Origin: Candidatus Manganitrophus morganii
GTDB taxonomy: Bacteria > Nitrospirota > Nitrospiria > SBBL01 > Manganitrophaceae
Direction of reading: 5' to 3'
Assembly: GCA_021651055.1 (NCBI GenBank)
Contig: JAJHOH010000001.1
Coordinates: forward strand, 310,001-374,000
DNA length: 64,000 nucleotides
Under the pieces are notes generated by a model that saw only the letters and a program-made list of their open reading frames with translations, searched no databases and was not told the DNA's origin. How positions within the stretch are numbered: position 1 is the stretch's first letter; the number at the start of each line of letters is the position of its first letter. This document shows, piece after piece, positions 1 to 9,081 of the stretch. The position numbers and the translations under genes were made by a program.

Positions 1-182
1 GGGCTGGGGGTGATCGATCCGCTCGGCCCTGCATTCGGTCCGGGCGGCAGCCCGATTCCCTCGAAGAGAGGATGATCTTTCTTGAATCCCGCGGTGTTGA
101 CGTTCGCCAGATTATTCGTGATAACCTCCAGACGCTTTTCTTGAGCCAAGGCTCCCGAGAGGACCGGATAGATTGCATCCAT
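1..182 (-). CDS. flgF: Flagellar basal-body rod protein FlgF, N-terminal part (runs off window)
   Basis: Only the first 60 codons are inside the window. The product begins MDAIYPVLSGALAQEKRLEV and carries the rod/hook family N-terminal signature ITNNLANVNTAGFK at residues 21-34, which forms the coiled-coil rod core after export by the flagellar type III system. The short, Pro/Gly-rich stretch after the signature and the opening residues look more like FlgF (proximal rod) than FlgG; FlgG remains possible. GGAG lies about 11 nt before the ATG. A sigma-54 promoter about 60 bp upstream (241-256) should drive it. The C-terminal half cannot be assessed. Confidence 0.85.
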   Translation of the reverse strand, partial: MDAIYPVLSGALAQEKRLEVITNNLANVNTAGFKKDHPLFEGIGLPPGPNAGPSGSITPS

Positions 183-240
183 TGTTTTTCGACTCCGAAT
201 GAAAAAGAAGACCGCTCCGCTATTCCTGAGTGGAATCATA

Positions 241-256
241 AGCAAGGGATGTGCCA
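241..256 (-). promoter_or_regulatory. Sigma-54 (-24/-12) promoter for flgF
   Basis: Read on the minus strand this is TGGCACA-N4-TTGCT, an almost perfect RpoN promoter with GG (255-254) and GC (243-242) separated by exactly 10 nt. The predicted start of transcription is near 230, giving a leader of about 48 nt before the flgF ATG. Flagellar rod genes are commonly sigma-54 controlled in bacteria with polar flagella. A FleQ-box-like palindrome lies upstream at 415-428. Confidence 0.85.
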
Positions 257-414
257 GGACGAGAAATCGCGCTGAGAGGGATTCATTTGCCGGGAAAAAG
301 TCGAATCGGCGCTTTTTGCCGATCGGGGTAGGCAGAAGTTTCCTTTCTGGAGGGATGACGGAATTGAAATTCAGAATTGTGCAGATGGGTTTGCAAGGAG
401 CTTGACAGGTCTGT

Positions 415-428
415 GTCAAAAAGATGAC
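415..428. promoter_or_regulatory. FleQ-box-like palindrome upstream of the flgF promoter
   Basis: GTCAA-AAAG-ATGAC fits GTCAA-N4-TTGAC with one mismatch. It lies about 180 bp upstream of the -12 element of the flgF promoter, within the usual range for enhancer binding by a sigma-54 activator. It partly overlaps a second inverted repeat, TTGACA-N6-TGTCAA, at 402-419. The assignment rests on similarity to three other sites placed the same way in this window. Confidence 0.5.
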
Positions 429-449
429 ATCGCCGAAACAAGCGGCGTT

Positions 450-1682
450 TTAAAAACCGGCGCTGAGCTGATTCATCCAGGAGATCGCTCCCCGTTGAGC
501 GCTCATCAAGTCGCTGAGTCTCAGCCCGGACTGTTTGAGCAAGCGATCCACCCCTTTGAAATCGGCCGCTTCCTGGCGCTCACTCAGGGAAAGAAGGAGG
601 CCGAGGGATCCTTCATGCGCCAGCAGCGCCTGCCGCACATCGTCCGACAGATTGAGTTGCTCGACCACTTCCTTCATCGGCGTTCCAAGCAATACGTCGA
701 TCAACGAGAGGAGTCCCGTCATAAAGGCCAGATCGGAATACCCCATCCCCCGGTAAAGATCGGGCCGCGATTGGACGAGAAGCTCCATGATCCGGCCGCG
801 CAGCGTTGCCGTTTGCATAAGCGGATTATGGATCCCCCCTTTGCCTCCTTGCGTAAAGAGAAGGAGCTGGACCCAACGTTTGAGCTGTTGCCTCCCCAGC
901 ATGGTAATGGCGTGGGAGATGGCGGTGATTTTTTGCCGCGTTCCGATCGCCACCGAATTGACCAGACGGAGCAGATTGTAGCTGAGGGCGGGGTTTCCCT
1001 TGAAAATCTGTTCGATCTCGTTTGTATCCGCGTCCTTCATCACCTTTTCATTCAGCTTCATCAGCGACACCATGGCGGGGTCGGCCCGCTTCTGAGATAA
1101 AATGGAAGGGCGGGCGAAATAATATCCCTGGAAAAGTTCAAATCCCATCGGACGGCACCGTTGAAAATCCTCTTGCCGTTCGACTTTTTCAGCCAACAGC
1201 CGGATCGATCGCTTTTTGAACGGTTGAATCCCCGCCCATAATTTTTCTCCCGTCATCTCGGCGATATTGATTTTGACCACGTCGATGACCTCAAGCAGCG
1301 GGAGATGCGACCCATCGTCGCGGAAATGTTGAAGGGCAAAACTGAATCCTTTCTTTTTAAGCGCCTGCATCCTCTGGACCACCCGCGGTTCGATCTTTGG
1401 CGTCCCAAAAACCTCAAGAACCATTTTTTCTTTCGGAAGAAGCTCAATTGCATCGCTGAGGAGGATCTCTTCATTGACGCCGACAAACCCCTTTCCTCCA
1501 CCCAAGAGCGTCTCAATCCCGAATTGGGTCAGCGCACCGGCGATCACACTCGCCGATGTCTGCAAGACGTTGTCTGCCTGAGACAGGTGACTCTCCGAGT
1601 GAAAAAGGAGTTCGTAAGCGACGATCTCCTCATCTTTATTCAGAATTGGATTCCGTCCCAAGAAAATCGCTTCTTCACGCAT
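450..1682 (-). CDS. Degenerate EAL plus HDOD domain signalling protein (YuxH type)
   Basis: A 410-residue protein. Residues 1 to about 200 resemble an EAL (cyclic-di-GMP phosphodiesterase) fold: the opening YELLF motif is at 23-27, and a KGFSFALQHFRDDG stretch stands where active enzymes have the metal-binding DDFG motif. The catalytic acidic residues of that motif are not in place, so hydrolysis of c-di-GMP is unlikely. From about 205 onwards it is an HDOD domain (NPALSYNLLRLVNS, ISHAITMLG), a non-catalytic HD relative used as a signalling scaffold. Transcribed just after motB with a 64-bp gap. Inferred role: c-di-GMP-related or protein-binding control of motility; no target can be named. 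Confidence 0.8.
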   Translation of the reverse strand: MREEAIFLGRNPILNKDEEIVAYELLFHSESHLSQADNVLQTSASVIAGALTQFGIETLLGGGKGFVGVNEEILLSDAIELLPKEKMVLEVFGTPKIEPRVVQRMQALKKKGFSFALQHFRDDGSHLPLLEVIDVVKINIAEMTGEKLWAGIQPFKKRSIRLLAEKVERQEDFQRCRPMGFELFQGYYFARPSILSQKRADPAMVSLMKLNEKVMKDADTNEIEQIFKGNPALSYNLLRLVNSVAIGTRQKITAISHAITMLGRQQLKRWVQLLLFTQGGKGGIHNPLMQTATLRGRIMELLVQSRPDLYRGMGYSDLAFMTGLLSLIDVLLGTPMKEVVEQLNLSDDVRQALLAHEGSLGLLLSLSERQEAADFKGVDRLLKQSGLRLSDLMSAQRGAISWMNQLSAGF

Positions 1683-1746
1683 AAAACACTTCGATCGTTG
1701 AAATCACGGAAAGCGAATACCGGTGTGGGTTATCGGTTTAATCTGA

Positions 1747-2514
1747 TTACGGATTCTTCATGTCGGCGCCCGATCCATCCGGACCTCTGGGCGGGGGAAA
1801 AGGGTTAAATTCCGGATCGGCTTTTTCCTCCGGCGGATTTAAAAGAACGATCTCGACGCGGCGATTCTTTGCGCGTCCTTCTAACGTATCGTTGACGGCG
1901 ATCGGCCGGAACTCGGCATACCCGGCGATCGAAAATCGATCGGGAGTCATCCCGTGTTCTGTTGTAAAGTAGCGGACAATCTGTGTCGCCCGGGTCGCGG
2001 AGAGCTCCCAATTCGAGGGATAAAACGGCGTTTTGATCGGAATATTGTCGGTGTGTCCTTCCACCAGGATCGCGTTCGGAGCGTCGATAATCAATCCGGC
2101 GATATGATCGAGCGTTTCCCTGAATTCGGGCAGAAGCTCCGATTGACCGGTTTCAAACGCGAGACTCTCACTGATTCGGATGACCACGCCCCGGCTGTCC
2201 CGAATCACTTTCATCCCCCCCGGATTCTCCTCCGTATTGATATTGGCCGTCAGCTTCTTGTAAAGCTGCAAGCCGATGTCGAACATTTCGGAGCCGGAGG
2301 CCTTCGAGCTGAGTCGAATATTCGAGGCGGAGTGCGCGATGATCGGGTGAAAGGCCGAATTGAGCGAGTCGGCGACCGCCCGGAATTTTCCTTCCCGCAC
2401 GGAAGAGGTCGAATACATCACCACGAAAAAAGCGAAGAGCAATGTGATGAAATCGGCATAGGAGACCAACCATCGTTCCATGTTTTCATGCTCTTCATGT
2501 TTTTTCTTTTTCAT
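1747..2514 (-). CDS. motB: Flagellar stator protein MotB
   Basis: 255 residues. A short lysine/glutamate-rich cytoplasmic start is followed by one membrane helix containing SYADFITLLFAFF, where Asp21 matches the essential ion-binding Asp32 of E. coli MotB. The C-terminal half is an OmpA-like peptidoglycan-binding domain (EGHTDNIPIK, SNWELSATRA, GRAKNRRVEI). It pairs with MotA to form the ion-conducting stator that turns the rotor. The ATG is 5 bp after motA, so the two are translationally linked. The ion used (proton or sodium) cannot be told from what I read. Confidence 0.96.
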   Translation of the reverse strand: MKKKKHEEHENMERWLVSYADFITLLFAFFVVMYSTSSVREGKFRAVADSLNSAFHPIIAHSASNIRLSSKASGSEMFDIGLQLYKKLTANINTEENPGGMKVIRDSRGVVIRISESLAFETGQSELLPEFRETLDHIAGLIIDAPNAILVEGHTDNIPIKTPFYPSNWELSATRATQIVRYFTTEHGMTPDRFSIAGYAEFRPIAVNDTLEGRAKNRRVEIVLLNPPEEKADPEFNPFPPPRGPDGSGADMKNP

Positions 2515-2519
2515 TTCGG

Positions 2520-3290
2520 CTATCCCTTCTTTATTTTTTTCTTTTCCCCTTCGGTCAGAAATCCTTCCAGCTTCTCCTGGATCAGCCGGGGGTTCTCTCC
2601 GGCCGCGATCGACATCAACCCCTCGATAATCAGCTGACGCGTGATCCCTTCCATCTGTCCCCGCATCTTCAACTTCGAGGCAAGGGGCAGGAAGATCAGG
2701 TTGGCGGCAAGGACGCCGTACACCGTGGCGACGAAGGCGGTGGCGATCCCGCTCCCCAGCTTGCTCGGATCGGCCAGATTCTCCATAACGTGGATCAGCC
2801 CCAGAACCGCTCCGATGATCCCGAAGGTGGGACAGTATCCGCCGGCGGCGTCAAAGACCTTGGCCGCCATAACATGATGTTCTTCGCTGAACGATAGGTC
2901 GACTTCCAGGATCTCGCGGAGCAGCCTCGGCTCCGTCCCGTCCATTAAAAGCTGAAGTCCCTTTTTAAAGAAGGGATCTTTCACCTCTTTCACCTTCGGC
3001 TCCAGCGCAAGAATCCCCTGTTTTCGCACGATGTTCGCGTAATCGACCAGTTGCTTGATATAGCCCGCGGAATGGTCCGGCTGCGATTTGATCGTGCTGA
3101 TTCCCAGCTTGATCCCTTCCAAGAATTTGGGGAGGGAATATTGGACCATCACCGCCCCGAGGGTTCCCCCCAACACGATGATCGCGGCCGTAAACTGCAT
3201 GACCGACGAGAGGTGTCCTCCTTCGAGGTGTTGTCCGCCGATCAGCGCGGCCAGCCCGACAACCACCCCCATTATGGTCAAAATATCCAT
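2520..3290 (-). CDS. motA: Flagellar stator protein MotA
   Basis: 256 residues with two membrane helices near the N-terminus, a long charged cytoplasmic loop, and two more helices containing the conserved proline segments GGYCPTFGIIGAVLG and ATVYGVLAANLIFLPL. These match the MotA/ExbB-type channel. The loop touches FliG to deliver torque. Directly upstream of motB and 17 bp after cheZ, so the stator is co-transcribed with the chemotaxis genes. Confidence 0.96.
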   Translation of the reverse strand: MDILTIMGVVVGLAALIGGQHLEGGHLSSVMQFTAAIIVLGGTLGAVMVQYSLPKFLEGIKLGISTIKSQPDHSAGYIKQLVDYANIVRKQGILALEPKVKEVKDPFFKKGLQLLMDGTEPRLLREILEVDLSFSEEHHVMAAKVFDAAGGYCPTFGIIGAVLGLIHVMENLADPSKLGSGIATAFVATVYGVLAANLIFLPLASKLKMRGQMEGITRQLIIEGLMSIAAGENPRLIQEKLEGFLTEGEKKKIKKG

Positions 3291-3307
3291 CGCGATCCGT
3301 TAAGGGC

Positions 3308-4021
3308 TTACAGCCCGTATTCCTTCAAAAGGTGATCGACGTCGGTTTGGCCCATTTTATCGGCGCCCGCGAACCGATTCCCCGTTTTCATCAAATTCGC
3401 ATCCCGGTCGGTCTCTTTCGACGACGTCGGCGGACCGCTCTCCTTCCCCTTCACGTTGAGCGAGCTGTTCAGCCGTCTAATCCGCGACTGCACATTCGTC
3501 ATATCGGAGGAGATCTTCTTCAGCCACTGGGCGGCGACATCCTGAAAGGAGAGCGCCGTCATCAAATCCATCAGCATTTTCTTTTCGTCCCGAAGGGTCG
3601 AACCGATCTCGTCGGCCTGGCGCTTCAGCGTGGGGCGTTGCAGCATCTCCGCCTGTGACTGGGTCTTAAGCGACTCCCACTTGTTCGCGAGCGCGTCATG
3701 ACTCTCGATCACCTTTTCCACAATTCCCAAAACCCGATGAACCTCTTCTTCGGTAAACCGCGTCACGCCGTGGATCTGATCGGTTCCGTAGGGGATTTGG
3801 CTGGAGGCCGTCTCGATATCCGATTCAGCCGCCTGCAATTTCCTTGAAATCGCCTGGAGGTATTTCGCAAGCTTGCCGAGTTCATCGGAGAGCTTTTGAT
3901 CGGCCTCCTTTTTGAGGTCCCCCTCGATGATCCCGCGCGCGGCCCGGATCAGGCCCCGGATATTATTGTCTTCTAACGAAGATTCATGGAAATCCATCCC
4001 GGTCATTCCTTTCATGATCAT
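3308..4021 (-). CDS. cheZ: CheY-P phosphatase CheZ
   Basis: 237 residues, mostly helical. The segment ALSFQDVAAQWLKKI (157-171) matches the CheZ active site: Asp161 and Gln165 have the same four-residue spacing as Asp143 and Gln147 of E. coli CheZ, and the glutamine acts on CheY-P. The extreme C-terminus VDHLLKEYGL matches the CheY-tethering peptide of CheZ (VDDLLxSLGF type). Located right after cheY. The longest reading starts at 4021, but Met9 (3997), with AAAGGA about 10 nt upstream, is an equally plausible start. CheZ speeds CheY-P decay so that motor responses end quickly. Confidence 0.93.
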   Translation of the reverse strand: MIMKGMTGMDFHESSLEDNNIRGLIRAARGIIEGDLKKEADQKLSDELGKLAKYLQAISRKLQAAESDIETASSQIPYGTDQIHGVTRFTEEEVHRVLGIVEKVIESHDALANKWESLKTQSQAEMLQRPTLKRQADEIGSTLRDEKKMLMDLMTALSFQDVAAQWLKKISSDMTNVQSRIRRLNSSLNVKGKESGPPTSSKETDRDANLMKTGNRFAGADKMGQTDVDHLLKEYGL

Positions 4022-4079
4022 TACGTATCCGTTGAGCGAGCGAAGCCGCCGCCCGCCATGTCAACGATGGATTCCGTTT

Positions 4080-4463
4080 TCACGCGTGCTTAAAGACCTT
4101 GTCGATTTTTTCTTTCATCGTCTCGGGAGTGAACGGCTTGAGGATATAGCTGTTCACCCCCGATCGGATCGCCTCCAGGATATGATCCATTTCGGCTTCG
4201 GTCGTCACCATCAAGACCGGCAGCGCCGATAATTTTGGATCCTGCCGAATGGCCTTGAGAAGATCGAGGCCGCTCATGTTCGGCATGTTCCAATCGCTGA
4301 CCACCAGATCAAACGGCGTATTGCGGACCATCTCCAAAGCCTTGTCGCCGTCTTCCGCCTCATCGGTGTTCGGATACCCCAACTGCTTGAGGGTATTTTT
4401 GATAATTCTTCTCATGGACGACATGTCGTCCACGACCAAGATCTTCATATTTGGATCAGGCAT
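4080..4463 (-). CDS. cheY: Chemotaxis response regulator CheY (copy 1)
   Basis: 127-residue single receiver domain. Asp12-Asp13, phospho-acceptor Asp57 (VVSDWNMP), Thr87 and Lys109 (ILKPF) fall at exactly the numbers of E. coli CheY, and no output domain is present. CheA phosphorylates it, and CheY-P then binds the FliM/FliN switch. It lies between cheR and cheZ, overlapping the cheR stop by 8 bp, so this is the likely motor-binding CheY of the pair in this cluster. Confidence 0.95.
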   Translation of the reverse strand: MPDPNMKILVVDDMSSMRRIIKNTLKQLGYPNTDEAEDGDKALEMVRNTPFDLVVSDWNMPNMSGLDLLKAIRQDPKLSALPVLMVTTEAEMDHILEAIRSGVNSYILKPFTPETMKEKIDKVFKHA

Positions 4464-5388
4464 CTCTCGCTCCTCCGCTTGATATTCGTTCCCCTCCCGA
4501 TTTGTCTTTCCGAAGATTCTCTCCCCTCTCTATCCCTTGGCGTCGTACGGGAGGCGGGGGAGAGGGGATTACGTCGTTTCTTCTATAATAGACTCCGCGA
4601 TCAACTTCCATCCGAATCAGTCGATCGGTGATGCCAAGGGGTGTTTCTCCTCCCCCCAGAAAGAGGGCGCCGTTCGGGGTCAAAGACGCGGCCATCCCCT
4701 CCAGGACCTTCTTTTTCAAGGCGCTGTCGAAATAAATGAGAAGATTCCGACAGAAAATAATATCGAACGGCCCGAACGAAGAAAAATCGGTCAACAGATT
4801 AAGCCGTTTGAATTGGATCCAGCGCTTCAGCTCCGGCCGGACCTTCCACTCCGACTCGATTTGATCGAAAAAACGGGTCATGTATTGGGCCGGGAGTCCC
4901 CGTTGAATTTCATACTGGGAGTAGACGCCGTTCCGCGCCCGCTCCAGCACCCGCTCGACAAGATCGGTGGCCAAAATCCCGGCATCCCAGCCGGCCAGCA
5001 TCGGCTCGATGTTGCAGAGGAGCATCGCCAGGGAATAGGGCTCTTGGCCGGTCGCGCACGCCGCGCTCCAGATCCGGATCCGCCGCCGCTTTTGGTTCGC
5101 TTTGAGCAGGTCCGGCAGGAGCACATTCCCGACAATATCGAATGGGACCCGATCCCTAAAAAAAGAGGTCTCGTTGGTCGCCATCGCGTCGACGACCTTC
5201 TGGAGGAGGGGGCTCTTCGGCTGCTGTTTCAGGTAAAGACAAAGCGCATCGATCGAAGTCAGCCCTGCTTCGCAAACGATCGGCTCCAGCCGGGCTTCAA
5301 TAAGATAGGTCTTCGAGCTGTCCAAGACCAAACCGCTCTCCTTGTGCAAGAGGGCAATCATGAAATCGACCGACTCTTTTGAGACCAT
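4456..5388 (-). CDS. cheR: Chemoreceptor methyltransferase CheR
   Basis: 310 residues from the ATG at 5388, which overlaps the cheB stop as TGATG and signals coupled translation; a longer TTG-start reading (5415) is less likely. The N-terminal helical domain is followed by the S-adenosylmethionine fold with IWSAACATGQEPYSLAML and FDIIFCRNLLIYF. It methylates glutamates of the chemoreceptors encoded nearby, for adaptation. The last 40 or so residues (PPPPVRRQGIERGENLR...) are low-complexity and extend past the usual family end. Confidence 0.94.
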   Translation of the reverse strand: MVSKESVDFMIALLHKESGLVLDSSKTYLIEARLEPIVCEAGLTSIDALCLYLKQQPKSPLLQKVVDAMATNETSFFRDRVPFDIVGNVLLPDLLKANQKRRRIRIWSAACATGQEPYSLAMLLCNIEPMLAGWDAGILATDLVERVLERARNGVYSQYEIQRGLPAQYMTRFFDQIESEWKVRPELKRWIQFKRLNLLTDFSSFGPFDIIFCRNLLIYFDSALKKKVLEGMAASLTPNGALFLGGGETPLGITDRLIRMEVDRGVYYRRNDVIPSPPPPVRRQGIERGENLRKDKSGGERISSGGARDA

Positions 5389-6473
5389 CAGGCCCGCATC
5401 CTTTTCATCACGCAATCCTCGATTGCTCCCCTCATCTCATCAAGGGGAAGAACACAATCCGCCAATCCCTCCCGCACCACAAACGACGGCATTCCCCAAA
5501 CCACGCTGCTCGCCTGGTCCTGCGCAAAAATGATCGCTCCCTTGCTCTTCATCGCCCGGATGCCGTTTAAACCGTCCTGCCCCATCCCGGTCATGATAAT
5601 CCCGAGCGTCTCCTCCCGGTAGACTTCGGCCACCGACCGGAAGAGGACATCGACCGAAGGGCGACAATAATTGACAGGCGGCTCCTGGTTCATTGCCAGG
5701 AAAACCCTTCCCTCTTTCTGACGAACCGCCATGTGATAGTTGCCCGGGGCGATATAGGCCGTTCCCGGCTCCAGGATCATACCATCTACCCCCTCCACGA
5801 CCTTCACTCCATTCCCCTGCTGGAGCCGCTCCGCCAGCATGCGGGTAAAAACCGGCGGCATATGCTGGACGATGACGATCGGAACCGGAAAGTCTTTCGA
5901 CAATTCGGGGATCAATTTAGAGAGCGCCGCAGGCCCTCCCGTGGAAACGCCGATGGCGACGATCCCGACGGTTTGAGGCGTCGACCTCAAGACCCGTTCG
6001 ACAGTAAGCTCCTCGACCTGCTTCGCCCCTTTTTGGAGCGGCTTCGTCCAGGCGGGATGCGGCCGGAACTGCTTGATCTTGGGGATCAGCTCCGCCGCGA
6101 CTTGTCTGACCGCCTCGCTATACCCGCCCGGATGGGTCGTGGTCGGTTTTGCGACATAGTCGCTCGCTCCCAGCGAGAGGGCTTCAATCGTCTGGACCGC
6201 CCCGCGTTGCGTCGCGCTGCTGAACATGATCGTTCTGATCTTCGGGAAATCGACCCGCAGCGCCCGTAAGAGTTCAAATCCATCCGCCTCGGGCATCTCC
6301 AGATCGAGAATCAACACCTCCGGACTCCATTGAGCGATCCGCTGCAGGGCGATTTTCCCATTGGAGGCGGTCCCAACGATCGAAATATCCGGATCATGAG
6401 ACAGGGCCTCCGTCACGGCGCGCCGAACCACGGAGGAATCGTCGATGATCATGACCCGGATCGGCTCAAACAT
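5388..6473 (-). CDS. cheB: Chemotaxis methylesterase/glutamine deamidase CheB
   Basis: 361 residues from the ATG at 6473. An N-terminal receiver domain (DDSS, Asp57 in LILDLEMP, AKP) is followed by a linker and the CheB catalytic domain: Ser in IGVSTGGPAAL, His in VQHMPPVFTRML and Asp in MTGMGQDGLNG form the triad. Phosphorylation by CheA activates removal of receptor methyl groups. Overlaps or abuts cheR and cheY2, which fits a single operon. A longer TTG-start reading exists to 6488. Confidence 0.95.
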   Translation of the reverse strand: MFEPIRVMIIDDSSVVRRAVTEALSHDPDISIVGTASNGKIALQRIAQWSPEVLILDLEMPEADGFELLRALRVDFPKIRTIMFSSATQRGAVQTIEALSLGASDYVAKPTTTHPGGYSEAVRQVAAELIPKIKQFRPHPAWTKPLQKGAKQVEELTVERVLRSTPQTVGIVAIGVSTGGPAALSKLIPELSKDFPVPIVIVQHMPPVFTRMLAERLQQGNGVKVVEGVDGMILEPGTAYIAPGNYHMAVRQKEGRVFLAMNQEPPVNYCRPSVDVLFRSVAEVYREETLGIIMTGMGQDGLNGIRAMKSKGAIIFAQDQASSVVWGMPSFVVREGLADCVLPLDEMRGAIEDCVMKRMRA

Positions 6474-6474
6474 C

Positions 6475-6846
6475 TCAATCACGCGCAATTCCTAAAATAG
6501 ACAATTTCTCTTCGAGAATCTCTTGTGTAAACGGCTTCATGATATATTCGTCCGCGCCCCGCTCCATCGCCTGGACGATTTTCCCCATTTCGCATTCCGT
6601 GGAAACGATAATAATGCGGGGACGTTTGTTCAGCCTTTTCACTCCGAGCGCGTCGAGCAACTGCATTCCATCCATCTCCGGCATATTCCAATCGAGCAGA
6701 ATCAGCCCGATATCCGGATGGACGTTCAGCTGCTCCAGCGCCTCCTTGCCGTTGACCGCCTCGGTCACGGAATGCCCCATTTTTTTAATCATCTGCCGTA
6801 AGAGACTTCGCATTGCAGCGGAATCATCAACAACGAGCATCTTCAT
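6475..6846 (-). CDS. CheY-like response regulator (copy 2)
   Basis: 123-residue lone receiver domain with Asp7-Asp8, phospho-acceptor Asp52 (LLDWNMPEMDG), a Ser in place of the usual second Thr region (IVSTECEM), and Lys in IMKPF. A strong ribosome-binding site, AGGAGG, lies just before the ATG. It is the first gene of the cheY-cheB-cheR-cheY-cheZ-motAB group. It may be the motor CheY or a phosphate sink that drains CheA. Copy 1 sits next to cheZ, so I favour a sink or auxiliary role here, but this is inference. Confidence 0.88.
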   Translation of the reverse strand: MKMLVVDDSAAMRSLLRQMIKKMGHSVTEAVNGKEALEQLNVHPDIGLILLDWNMPEMDGMQLLDALGVKRLNKRPRIIIVSTECEMGKIVQAMERGADEYIMKPFTQEILEEKLSILGIARD

Positions 6847-7037
6847 GAATCCTCCTAGGGCGACACCCGGTGCGCCCCCTTCATATTGAGAGAACAGCGA
6901 GTAACTCGCCTTATTCGGTTGCGTCTCATCTTTTTAGATCGGGATAAAACCTTTAGGCCATCCCTGAAGTGTAGCAAACAACGAACGCCCGTCAACCCCA
7001 AGATTCACCTCCTTAAACAACCTCACCCCTTTCCGGA

Positions 7038-9026
7038 CTAGACCGGCTCGACGTTTTGAGTCATCAATAGCGATTTCCTCTCTTCTTGAATGCGGAATGC
7101 CCCTTTCGGATCGCCTGGGCCGATTCTGTCGGCCTCAACGTGGAATTGACTGACCATTGCCATTAATTCGGCGCCCATCTGGGCCAGCCGCTTCGAGGCG
7201 GCGAGGATGGCGGCCGCCCCCTCAGCGGTCCCTTTGGCCGCGGAAACGACCCCATCGATGCTCTCGGTGACCTCCCCGGTCCCCCGGGCCGCCTCCATCA
7301 CCGAGCGGCTGATCTCGTTGGTCGTCGCCGTCTGCTCTTCGATCGCTCCCGCGATCGTGGTGGCGATCTCGTTGATCTGGGTGATGATCCCGGTGATCTC
7401 TCCGATCGCGGAGACCGCCTCTTTGGTGTCGGTCTGGATCACGCCGATCTTCTGCCCGATCTCCTCGGTCGCTCTCGCCGTCTTCTTCGCCAGATCTTTG
7501 ACCTCATTAGCCACCACCGCAAAACCTCTCCCTGCTTCTCCCGCCCGCGCCGCTTCGATCGCCGCGTTCAATGCCAATAAGTTCGTCTGCTCGGCAATCG
7601 ATGTGATCACTTTGATGACTTTGCCGATCTCCGCGCTGCTCTCCCCGAGCTTGCTGATCGTCTGGTTGGTCTCCCGCGCCACCTGCACCGCTTCTGAGGT
7701 GATCCGGGTCGCTTTCACCACGTTTTGGGAGATCTCTTTCAACGTCGCCGTCATTTCTTCCGCCGCGGTGGCAACCGCCTGCACGTTGCGGCTGGTCTGC
7801 TCGCTCGCCGAGGAGACCGTGCTCGCCAGCCGCTCCGTCTGCTCGGAGTTCGAGCCCATCTGCTGGCTCGAAGCCGCCAACTCCTCCGAAGAGAGCGCCA
7901 GGGAACGGGTCGATTCTTTGACCCGGAAGATGATCCCCGAGAATTTTTCCGAAAAGGTGTTAAACCAACGTCCAAGCTCGCCGATCTCATCGCGGCTTTT
8001 AATCTCGATCCGCTCTGTCAGGTCCCCTTGTTGTTCCGCCCGCTTTAACACCTCCATAATTTGATAAAGCGGCCGGCTGATCGATCGGGCCGTCCGAAGG
8101 CTCACCAGGACGACAATGACACTGACCCCGCCGAAGAGGAGCAAGGCGAAAAAGGTCATTTCTCGTCGGCTGGAGAGCAACAAATTGAGCGGTTGGAGAA
8201 GAACGACTCCCCCTTCCGTCTTCCCCTTTTTCCCCTTTAATGAAACGACCATATAGAGGTATTCCTCTTCACCCACTTTCCCTTCGATCGGCGCCGCGAC
8301 GGCCTCCTTCATGGCGACGCGGTCGAAATGAGATAACGTCGAAGCGATTTTCCTCCCCTCACCATCCACGAGGGCGGCCTCCAACCCGACCCGATGTTTG
8401 ATCCCCTCTACGAAGCCCTGATCCAGAAATACCCCTTCCCTCAAGAACCCGATCGGGCGTTCTAGAAACTGAAGCGCTTTATAAACCGAGACTTCGATCC
8501 CGTGTTCCATCACATTCCATTCGACCGCATGACCCTCCGCATGAAGCTGCTCCATGACTTCGCCCAGAAGCGAGTCCCCCGTTCGCTCCTCCATCTTCCC
8601 GACGAGCGAAGCGGAAGAGGAACCCGACTCAATCGAACCGGCCTGCACGGCCTTCGTTTTTTGAACGATCCAGAATGGAATCCCTTGTTCATTATAAATT
8701 CCCAGCAGGTCCGATTCGGAAAATCCGAGAAGCTGCGCCATCTGTGGTCTGATCACCTCCCGGCTGCCGGAGGCGAGCGCCTGGAGCAGCAACGACTGCG
8801 CGGCATGCCGTTCGGCTTGATTTACGAGTCGTTTCTCCTCTCTCCGAAGTTCGATCTCGACCCCTTTGCGGTTTGCCGCCAGCCGCTCTCCCATCTCCTG
8901 GCGGAGGTTCCTTGTGGAGAAAAAAAGGTTGGCCGCTGTCATGAGGATCATCGGCGCCATCGAGACGATCAAAAACCACGCGAGGAGTTTTTTCCGAAGA
9001 TCCCATGTTCGGAAGAAATCGAGCAT
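7038..9026 (-). CDS. Methyl-accepting chemotaxis protein (MCP 1)
   Basis: 662 residues from the ATG at 9026, preceded by GGAGAGAAAGAG; a longer start at 9056 has no ribosome site. A cytoplasmic start, a membrane helix, a large periplasmic sensor region of about 250 residues, and a second helix ([17 protein letters not shown]) are followed by HAMP and the long coiled-coil signalling domain. The hairpin tip is [19 protein letters not shown]. The signalling half is identical in DNA to MCP 3 over 7250-7889 and to MCP 2 over 7250-7709. Ligand unknown. Followed by a 191-bp gap before cheY copy 2. Confidence 0.94.
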   Translation of the reverse strand: MLDFFRTWDLRKKLLAWFLIVSMAPMILMTAANLFFSTRNLRQEMGERLAANRKGVEIELRREEKRLVNQAERHAAQSLLLQALASGSREVIRPQMAQLLGFSESDLLGIYNEQGIPFWIVQKTKAVQAGSIESGSSSASLVGKMEERTGDSLLGEVMEQLHAEGHAVEWNVMEHGIEVSVYKALQFLERPIGFLREGVFLDQGFVEGIKHRVGLEAALVDGEGRKIASTLSHFDRVAMKEAVAAPIEGKVGEEEYLYMVVSLKGKKGKTEGGVVLLQPLNLLLSSRREMTFFALLLFGGVSVIVVLVSLRTARSISRPLYQIMEVLKRAEQQGDLTERIEIKSRDEIGELGRWFNTFSEKFSGIIFRVKESTRSLALSSEELAASSQQMGSNSEQTERLASTVSSASEQTSRNVQAVATAAEEMTATLKEISQNVVKATRITSEAVQVARETNQTISKLGESSAEIGKVIKVITSIAEQTNLLALNAAIEAARAGEAGRGFAVVANEVKDLAKKTARATEEIGQKIGVIQTDTKEAVSAIGEITGIITQINEIATTIAGAIEEQTATTNEISRSVMEAARGTGEVTESIDGVVSAAKGTAEGAAAILAASKRLAQMGAELMAMVSQFHVEADRIGPGDPKGAFRIQEERKSLLMTQNVEPV
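7250..7889. repeat. Long direct repeat, copy in MCP 1
   Basis: About 640 bp that I find identical to 11017-11656 in MCP 3. Its first 460 bp (7250-7709) are also identical to 9282-9741 in MCP 2. The offsets stay constant (3767 and 2032 bp), so there are no insertions or deletions. It encodes the receptor signalling tip and flanking methylation helices. Identity at silent positions points to recent duplication or gene conversion. Confidence 0.9.
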
Positions 9027-9081
9027 CTCTTTCTCTCCTATGTTGCTCTTTTGCATTTCGTTCTAGGACCCTGTTCTTGGC

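Noticed and set aside
431-447. Small hairpin CGCCG-N7-CGGCG after the EAL/HDOD gene
   Set aside because: Only a 5-bp stem, with T5 coming 8 nt later on the minus strand; too weak to call a terminator.
6900-6965. Possible sigma-28 promoter before cheY copy 2 (TAAA...CCGA pairs)
   Set aside because: TAAA and CCGA-like elements occur, but the spacers are 9 and 14 nt rather than the 15-16 nt needed; not supported.
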